Assembly: GCF_023094165.1 (NCBI RefSeq)
Contig: NZ_JALMDK010000001.1
Location: forward strand, 806,001-870,000
Reading direction: 5' to 3'
Length of the DNA stretch: 64,000 nt
Source of the DNA: Crossiella sp. S99.2
GTDB lineage: Bacteria > Actinomycetota > Actinomycetes > Mycobacteriales > Pseudonocardiaceae
Below the pieces are notes generated by a model. It was given only the letters and a program-made list of their open reading frames with translations. It was not told the origin of the DNA and did no database searches. Numbering within the stretch: position 1 is the stretch's first letter; each line of letters begins with the position of its first letter. The position numbers and the translations under genes were made by a program. Positions 59,517 to 64,000 of this stretch are shown here, piece after piece.

Positions 59517-60050
59517 ATGCTGGCCAGCATGCGGCCGCTGGTGCTCCTCGACGTCGACGGCCCGCTCAACCCCTTTGCCGCCAAGCCGGACGCCCTCCCA
59601 GAGGGCTACCGCGAACACCGCCTCCGCCTCTCCCGCTGGCGCCGCAAACCCCAGCTCCGCCTCTGGCTCAACCCCGCCCACGGCCCGCGCCTGACCGCAC
59701 TGGCCGAACGCGCGGGCGCCGACCTGGTCTGGGCGACCACCTGGGAACACCGGGCCAACAGCCAGCTCGCCCCGCTGCTCGGCCTGCCCGAGTTGCCGGT
59801 GATCTACTTCGGTGAGCCGGTGCTCGACTCGGTCTGGAAGTACCCGGCCGTCGCCCGGTACGCGCACGGCCGGACCCTGCTCTGGTTCGACGACGACTTC
59901 GACCTCTACCCCCTGGCCAGGGACGAGTTCCTGGCCGGTCGCGGGGACACCCCGACCGAGCTGGTCCGGGTCAATCCGCGGACCGGGCTGGGGGAGTCCG
60001 ACTTCGACCACGCCGAGTCCTGGCTGGCGGGGGTGCGGGGGCCGGGCTGA
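59517..60050 (+). CDS. HAD-like hydrolase (HAD_SAK_2 type)
   Basis: The product is 177 residues from ATG 59517, or 173 from ATG 59529. HAD motif I is LLDVDGPLN, motif II is in WATTWEHRA and motif IV is WFDDDFD. It resembles the HAD domain that occurs in RNA-repair Swiss-army-knife proteins, often stand-alone in actinobacteria. The substrate is unknown. It follows the toxin-like gene by 16 bases and could be co-transcribed. Confidence 0.8.
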   Translation: MLASMRPLVLLDVDGPLNPFAAKPDALPEGYREHRLRLSRWRRKPQLRLWLNPAHGPRLTALAERAGADLVWATTWEHRANSQLAPLLGLPELPVIYFGEPVLDSVWKYPAVARYAHGRTLLWFDDDFDLYPLARDEFLAGRGDTPTELVRVNPRTGLGESDFDHAESWLAGVRGPG

Positions 60051-60084
60051 GGCCCGCAGGCGTGGCGGAGAACACGGCCCAAAA

Positions 60085-60099
60085 CGCCGCACTGCGGCG
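60085..60099 (+). terminator. Short hairpin after the HAD gene
   Basis: CGCCGC (60085-60090) pairs with GCGGCG (60094-60099) around a 3-base loop, preceded by AAAA. It may end the AbiE-HAD transcript. No T-run follows, so the call is weak. Confidence 0.35.
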
Positions 60100-60154
60100 C
60101 AGAACACCCCGGTTCCGGTAAGCGGTCATACCTGGTGGGTGCGACGATTCAGGT

Positions 60155-61480
60155 ATGGCTGCTGTGAAGTCGCAACCGACCCGGATCCTGGTCGTCGGTG
60201 GGGGCTACGTCGGTATGTACACGGCCTTGAAGCTCCAGGCCAAGCTGCGCGCGAGTGAGGCGTCCGTGACGGTCGTCGACCCGCAGCCGCACATGACGTA
60301 CCAGCCGTTCCTCCCCGAGGCCGCCGCCGGCTCGATCGAGCCCAGGCACGTCGTCGTGCCGCTGCGCCGGGTCCTGAAACGCTGTCACGTGCTCACCGGG
60401 CGCGTGACCGAGATCAACCACGCCGACAAGCGAGCCACTGTCGCCTCGCCGACCGGCGACCAGGAGTCCGTGGCCTACGACGTGCTCGTCGTGGCCCTGG
60501 GCTCGGTCGCCCGAACCCTCCCGATCCCCGGTCTCGCCGAACGCGGCATCTCGTTCAAGACCGTGGGCGAGGCGATCTACCTGCGCAACCACGTGCTGTC
60601 CCGGATGGACCTGGCCTCCACCACCGATGACCCCGAGCTGCGCAAGAAGCTGCTGACCTTCGTGGTCATCGGCGGCGGCTACGCAGGCATCGAGGCGCTG
60701 GCCGAGCTGGAGGACATGGCCCGGTACGCCACCCGCTACTACCGCAACATCAAGCCCGAGGACATGAACTGGGTCCTGGTGGAGGCGGCTGGGCGAGTGA
60801 TGCCCGAGGTCAGCCCGAAGATGGGTGTCTACACCGTGGAGACCCTGGAGGAGCGTGGCATCAAGTGCTTCCTGGACACCAGGGTCGAGTCCATGGTGGA
60901 CGGGCACGTGGTGCTCAGCGACGGCACCGAGTTCGACGCCGAGACCATCGTGTGGACCGCCGGGGTGAAGGCCAACCCGGTGCTGGAGCAGACCGACCTG
61001 CCGCGGGACGCCCGCGGCCGGGTGCGCTGCACGGCCAGCCTGCAGGTCGAGGGCATGCCGGACGCCTGGGCCGCCGGGGACAACGCCGCGGTGCCGGACC
61101 TGTCCCGCACCGAGGAGGACCCCAACGCCACCTGCAGCCCCTCGGCGCAGCACGCGGTGCGCCAGGCCATGCAGCTCTCGGCCAACATCCTGGCCTCGCT
61201 GCGCGGCAAGCCGCTCAAGCCCTACCGGCACAAGTACGCGGGTTCGGTGGCCAGCCTGGGCCTGTACAAGGGCGTCGCGGATGTCATGGGGATCAAGCTC
61301 AAGGGCTTCCCGGCCTGGTTCCTGCACCGCACGTACCACGTGAGCCGGATGCCCACGTTCAACCGGAAGTTCCGCGTCGTGATCGACTGGACCCTTGCGC
61401 TAGTCTTCCGGCGCGAGGTGGTGTCACTCGGTCAGATCAATGATCCCAAGGCCGAGTTCGCCCGCGCCACAGCGAGTTGA
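60155..61480 (+). CDS. ndh: Type II NADH dehydrogenase-like FAD oxidoreductase
   Basis: This 441-residue flavoprotein has two Rossmann motifs, ILVVGGGYVGMYTALKL at the N-terminus for FAD and FVVIGGGYAGIEALAEL for NAD(P)H. The FAD site is completed by AWAAGDNAAVPD. The C-terminal 60 residues are amphipathic and hydrophobic (FPAWFLHRTYHVSRMP), as expected for membrane attachment. NDH-2 passes electrons from NADH to menaquinone without pumping protons. It begins 104 bases after the HAD gene. Confidence 0.9.
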   Translation: MAAVKSQPTRILVVGGGYVGMYTALKLQAKLRASEASVTVVDPQPHMTYQPFLPEAAAGSIEPRHVVVPLRRVLKRCHVLTGRVTEINHADKRATVASPTGDQESVAYDVLVVALGSVARTLPIPGLAERGISFKTVGEAIYLRNHVLSRMDLASTTDDPELRKKLLTFVVIGGGYAGIEALAELEDMARYATRYYRNIKPEDMNWVLVEAAGRVMPEVSPKMGVYTVETLEERGIKCFLDTRVESMVDGHVVLSDGTEFDAETIVWTAGVKANPVLEQTDLPRDARGRVRCTASLQVEGMPDAWAAGDNAAVPDLSRTEEDPNATCSPSAQHAVRQAMQLSANILASLRGKPLKPYRHKYAGSVASLGLYKGVADVMGIKLKGFPAWFLHRTYHVSRMPTFNRKFRVVIDWTLALVFRREVVSLGQINDPKAEFARATAS

Positions 61481-61562
61481 GCAACCGAGGGTCAAAATTC
61501 CATACTTCGGGCGTACGGGTTACTCCGTCTGGAGTTCCTCGACACAGCGACGTACGGAATGT

Positions 61563-61603
61563 AACTTGAGGTTGTCTTGACATTCTGTGAGTTGGAACTT
61601 GAG
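61563..61603 (+). promoter_or_regulatory. Direct repeats flanking the promoter of the peptide/ATP-grasp pair
   Basis: AACTTGAG occurs at 61563-61570 and again at 61596-61603, 33 bp apart (about three helical turns). Between them is TTGACA (61577-61582); a possible -10, GAGACT (61601-61606), is 18 bases downstream. The 182-base upstream region is AT-rich for this genome and also has GTACGG repeated near 61513 and 61551. It looks like a regulated promoter. Confidence 0.5.
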
Positions 61604-61662
61604 ACTACGCCCGGTGCCGCACCTGAACGTGTGAAGCATCACACCGAAGAGAGGTGACCGCC

Positions 61663-61782
61663 ATGTCGATCGAGGAGCTGGCCGCCCTGGTACGCGAGGG
61701 GAAGGCCAAGGACAGCGCGCTCGCCGACTACGCCGCGGAGTACGCCAAGGCGCGGAAGGTCTTCCGCAAGAAGGACGACTGA
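61663..61782 (+). CDS. 39-residue peptide, putative precursor for the adjacent ATP-grasp enzyme
   Basis: ATG 61663 follows GAGAGGTG at normal spacing. The 39-residue product is highly charged: SIEELAALVREGK at the N-terminus, ADYAAEYAKARK in the middle and FRKKDD at the end, with 6 Lys, 3 Arg, 5 Glu and 4 Asp, no Cys and one Ser after position 2 (S18). It is probably helical. It ends 3 bases before the ATP-grasp gene, whose RBS lies in its last codons. Side chains suited to ester or amide cross-links (Ser, Lys, Asp, Glu) are present. Precursor status is inferred from position and size. Confidence 0.7.
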   Translation: MSIEELAALVREGKAKDSALADYAAEYAKARKVFRKKDD

Positions 61783-61785
61783 CAC

Positions 61786-62979
61786 GTGACCGCCGCCGGA
61801 CGGGGGCAGGAGGCCGCACCAAGGCCACCTGGTCCGCCTGCCGCCACCGAGGTGATCGACCCCGAGTCGACGCCCACCGAGGTGGCGCCTGCCGCCGTCC
61901 CGCTCCCGGCCAGTCCGTCCAGGACCACCCCGCTGCTGCTGCAGGGTCAGGACTACTACTACCGCTCGCCCAGCACCTGCCTGGACTTCCAGGAGCGGGT
62001 GCACGAGATGGGCCTGGTCGAAGAGGACGGCGGCGATCCGCTGCCCTGCGTGCTGGTGCTGGCCAGGGCCGCGGACATGGAGATGAACGAACTCTCCCTG
62101 GCGCTGGCCGAACGCGGCATCCGGATGGTCCGCATCGACGCCGACCGCTGCCTCAACCTGCCGCTGACCATCTACACCGACGCCCCGCTGGTCGAGCTGG
62201 ACCTGCGGCTGCTGCGGCCGATCCTGGTCTGGCGGCGGCATTTCGACATCTCCGCGGTCCCGGTCGACCAGCGCACCATCAGCGGCGCCTACGCCGCCGA
62301 CCAGTGGCGATCGGTGATCAACTGGCTGGCCCAGCGCACCGACTGGGAGCACGTCAACCCGACACGGGCCACCTGCCAGCTGGACCGGCTCACCCAGCTC
62401 ACCGACGCCGCCGCGTTCGGCCTGAAGGTGCCGCGCACCGCGGTGACCACCCAGCCCGGCCGCACCCGGCCCGGCGGCGGCCGCTGCATCGTCAAGACCG
62501 CGGGCCAGCACCTGCTGGAGCCCCGGCCGGGCGCGCTGCACGGGCTGTTCCCGCGCCCGCTGGACACCAGCCGGGCCAGTGACAGCCCCGAGTCCGCGCC
62601 GGTGATCGTGCAGCAGTTCCTCAACGCCGACGGCGAGCTGCGGGTATTCGTCGTGGACGACAAGCTGATCAGCTACTGGGTGGAGAAGCTGGACCCGGCG
62701 CAGCTGTGGGTCGACCCGGACGCGGTCAAGGTGACCAGGGCCGAGATCCCGGACGAGCTGGCCGCGAAACTGCTCGCGCTGGCCCGGCACTGGAACGTCC
62801 AGGTCGCCGCGTTCGACCTACTGCGGGTGGACGACGACCACGTCTTCCTGGAGATCAACGTGAGCTGCGACTGGCGCTGGTTCGAACACCGCGCCGGCAG
62901 CACCGAGGTCTCCGACGCGGTGCACGACTGGGTGGCGGGCCGCTTCGCCCAGCTACTCGACGCCCGTGCCGGGCTATAG
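61786..62979 (+). CDS. ATP-grasp ligase of the graspetide-synthetase (MvdD/MdnC/TgmB-like) type
   Basis: The 397-residue enzyme starts at GTG 61786 behind AAGAAGGA. The first about 50 residues are Pro/Ala-rich. Then come the pre-ATP-grasp domain with VWRRHF (148-153), a WEHVNPTRATCQLDRLTQL segment and GLKVPRTAVTT (212-222), all typical of peptide-modifying ATP-grasp enzymes. The ATP-binding core has CIVKTAGQ, QQFLNADGELRVFVV and AAFDLL (D344), then FLEIN with E356 and N358 as metal ligands, followed by DWRWFEH. The partner is likely the 39-residue peptide encoded 3 bases upstream. RimK-like amino acid ligation is the alternative. Confidence 0.78.
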   Translation: MTAAGRGQEAAPRPPGPPAATEVIDPESTPTEVAPAAVPLPASPSRTTPLLLQGQDYYYRSPSTCLDFQERVHEMGLVEEDGGDPLPCVLVLARAADMEMNELSLALAERGIRMVRIDADRCLNLPLTIYTDAPLVELDLRLLRPILVWRRHFDISAVPVDQRTISGAYAADQWRSVINWLAQRTDWEHVNPTRATCQLDRLTQLTDAAAFGLKVPRTAVTTQPGRTRPGGGRCIVKTAGQHLLEPRPGALHGLFPRPLDTSRASDSPESAPVIVQQFLNADGELRVFVVDDKLISYWVEKLDPAQLWVDPDAVKVTRAEIPDELAAKLLALARHWNVQVAAFDLLRVDDDHVFLEINVSCDWRWFEHRAGSTEVSDAVHDWVAGRFAQLLDARAGL

Positions 62980-63016
62980 GCCGCACGGGCCCCGCGAGCT
63001 GCGCTTTCGTGCGGCC
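62979..63016 (+). terminator. Hairpin after the ATP-grasp gene
   Basis: GGCCGCACG (62979-62987) pairs with CGTGCGGCC (63008-63016). The sequence GGCCGCACGGGC appears again at 63036-63047 as a direct repeat and could form an alternative stem. The first arm begins at the stop codon. Confidence 0.55.
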
Positions 63017-63088
63017 GGTCGGGCCACGTGTGTTCGGCCGCACGGGCGAGTTGTCGCGATTGAGACCCGAAAGCGACCTTCCACGGCT

Positions 63089-63094
63089 TAGGCT
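63089..63094 (+). promoter_or_regulatory. -10 box directly upstream of the tRNA
   Basis: TAGGCT ends 7 bases before the first base of the tRNA, so the primary transcript would have almost no 5' leader. Confidence 0.5.
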
Positions 63095-63101
63095 GCCCGC
63101 T

Positions 63102-63175
63102 GCCCCCGTAGCCCAATCGGTAGAGGCAGGCCCCTTAAAAGGGTCCGAGTGACGGTTCGAATCCGTCCGGGGGCA
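63102..63175 (+). tRNA. Class I tRNA with TAA anticodon (nominally Leu), unusual
   Basis: The 7-bp acceptor GCCCCCG/CGGGGGC, A73 and the T-arm GACGG-TTCGAAT-CCGTC are perfect. The anticodon arm is GGCCC-CTTAAAA-GGGTC with U33, A37 and anticodon TAA. The variable loop is only CGAGT, five bases. Bacterial leucine tRNAs, including UUA-reading bldA, have a long variable arm, so this is not a normal tRNA-Leu. The D-stem has three good pairs plus a C-A mismatch and one extra loop base. CCA is not encoded. The charged amino acid is uncertain. Confidence 0.85.
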
Positions 63176-63212
63176 CTCAACAGCGGTGCCGTCCGCCCAG
63201 GTCAGCACGATT

Positions 63213-63239
63213 CCGTTCGGCTGACACCTAGGCGAACGG
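63213..63239 (+). terminator. Hairpin downstream of the tRNA
   Basis: CCGTTCG (63213-63219) pairs with CGAACGG (63233-63239) around a 13-base loop; CTTCTGTCTTTCC follows, which is pyrimidine-rich. It is a plausible tRNA terminator. Confidence 0.5.
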
Positions 63240-63255
63240 CGCCGCTTCTGTCTTT

Positions 63256-63291
63256 CCTGATAACCATTACCAACTGTAGTTGATCATCAGG
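63256..63291. promoter_or_regulatory. Nested inverted repeat upstream of the response regulator
   Basis: CCTGAT (63256-63261) pairs with ATCAGG (63286-63291), and inside them CAACT-GT-AGTTG (63271-63282) is a perfect 12-bp palindrome. The stretch is AT-rich. It lies about 85 bases before the response regulator start and may be an operator. Confidence 0.45.
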
Positions 63292-63362
63292 CGGGGTGAT
63301 CGCCCGGTCATCCGAAAGAGAACCGTCATGGTTGTCGCCAGACCGGTGCGCACCCGCCGTCC

Positions 63363-63368
63363 TAGGCT
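63363..63368 (+). promoter_or_regulatory. -10 box for the leaderless response regulator gene
   Basis: TAGGCT is followed by 6 bases and GTG 63375. No ribosome binding site is present. Confidence 0.55.
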
Positions 63369-63374
63369 GATCCG

Positions 63375-64000
63375 GTGGAACAGAAGCCGGGACAGGCGCA
63401 GGTGCGCGGACGGGTGCTGGTCGTGGACGACGACCTCACCGTGCGCGACGTGGTCCGCCGCTACCTGGAGGGCGCCGGGCACCAGGTCCGGGTGGCCGGT
63501 GACGGCGAGCAGGCGCTGGCCCTGTTCGAGCAGGCCGCGGCCGACCTGGTGGTGCTCGACCTGATGCTGCCCGGCATCGACGGCCTGGAGGTCTGCCGCA
63601 GGCTGCGCCGCCACAGCGCGGTCCCGGTGGTCATGCTCACCGCGCTCGGCGAGGAGGAGGACCGGGTGGCCGGGCTGCAGCTCGGCGCGGACGACTACGT
63701 GACCAAACCGTTCAGCCCGCGCGAGCTGGTGCTGCGGGTCAACTCGGTGCTGCGGCGGCTGCGGGTGCCCGCGCCGCCACCCCGGCTGGACCACCTCGCC
63801 GACGGCGACCTGCGGCTGGACCCGGTGGCCCGCCGCGCAAGTCGGAGCGGCGCCGAGCTGGCGCTGACCACCCGCGAGTTCGATCTGCTCGCCTTCCTGA
63901 TCGCCCATCCCGGCGAGGTCTACACCAGGGCGAAACTGCTGGAACTGGTGTGGGGCTGGGACTTCGGCGACGCGGCCACGGTCACCGTGCACGTGCGCAG
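63375..64000 (+). CDS. OmpR/PhoB-family response regulator (3' truncated by the window)
   Basis: About 208 residues are visible. The receiver domain has VLVVDDDLTVRDVV with the acidic pocket, the phosphorylated Asp in VVLDLMLPGIDG, the conserved Thr in VVMLTALGE and the Lys in DDYVTKPFSPREL. The C-terminal winged helix follows (LTTREFDLLAFLIAHPGEVYTRAKLLELVW, shown here only by its ends LTTREFDLL and RAKLLELVW) and is cut at VTVHVR, about 15-20 residues before its expected end. The cognate histidine kinase is probably encoded beyond the window. Confidence 0.94.
   Translation, partial: MEQKPGQAQVRGRVLVVDDDLTVRDVVRRYLEGAGHQVRVAGDGEQALALFEQAAADLVVLDLMLPGIDGLEVCRRLRRHSAVPVVMLTALGEEEDRVAGLQLGADDYVTKPFSPRELVLRVNSVLRRLRVPAPPPRLDHLADGDLRLDPVARRASRSGAELALTTREFDLLAFLIAHPGEVYTRAKLLELVWGWDFGDAATVTVHVR

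Noticed and set aside
63102..63175. The bldA tRNA-Leu(UAA)
   Set aside because: bldA is a class II tRNA with a long variable arm. This one has a five-base variable loop.

Overview
This 64 kb window is chromosomal DNA from a high-GC actinomycete. The order tatD-rpfB-ksgA-ispE, acyl-AMP ligase-pth-rplY-prs-glmU, tetR-mfd-mazG-lpqU-eno-ftsB-DUF501-ppx follows the Mycobacterium tuberculosis Rv1008-Rv1026 block (recalled from knowledge, not searched). Gene content (AfsR-type regulator, many TetR regulators, Uma2 protein, no mycobacterial lipid genes) fits a Pseudonocardiales-like soil actinomycete better than a mycobacterium. The genus cannot be fixed from the sequence.

Layout. 1-7.1 kb: a protein with a duplicated Cys-rich domain, folD with its DUF3017 partner, malate dehydrogenase, a TetR/hydrolase pair with its own operator, an inositol-phosphatase-like enzyme and a PabB-like chorismate enzyme. 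7.1-26.8 kb: the conserved core, expanded by a SAM-riboswitch-controlled metNIQ operon, an ABC-F ATPase, a reductase gene broken by one stop codon, an AfsR-like regulator and a small unknown gene. 26.9-35.6 kb: a mostly accessory stretch with a GGDEF protein, tRNA-Gln, hydrolases, an acyl-CoA desaturase with twin operators, a TetR regulator, an MFS exporter and a PQQ-type sugar dehydrogenase. 35.7-49.3 kb: mfd, a SurA-like lipoprotein, mazG, three lytic transglycosylase paralogues, eno, ftsB, DUF501 and ppx, with a Uma2 gene inserted. 49.3-55.3 kb: a complete oligopeptide ABC transporter operon. 55.3-64 kb: accessory and electron-transfer genes. These are a peptidase S10, an uracil-DNA glycosylase, an AbiE-like two-gene module, a HAD phosphatase-like protein, a type II NADH dehydrogenase, a 39-residue peptide gene coupled to an ATP-grasp ligase, an odd class I tRNA with a TAA anticodon, and the start of an OmpR-type response regulator.

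The most interesting items are: (1) the 39-residue peptide plus ATP-grasp pair at 61.7-63.0 kb, which looks like a minimal graspetide-type peptide modification system; (2) the metNIQ leader, where a SAM-I-clan aptamer overlaps the ribosome binding site of a short actinobacterial leader peptide; (3) the AbiE-like module, whose leaderless promoter is covered by four copies of one half-site; and (4) the short-variable-loop tRNA with a Leu(UAA) anticodon. A repeated promoter design, a TAGnnT-like -10 box 6-8 bases before a GTG or ATG start, suggests that many genes here make leaderless mRNAs.

All calls come from reading the sequence and remembered family signatures. No database search was run.
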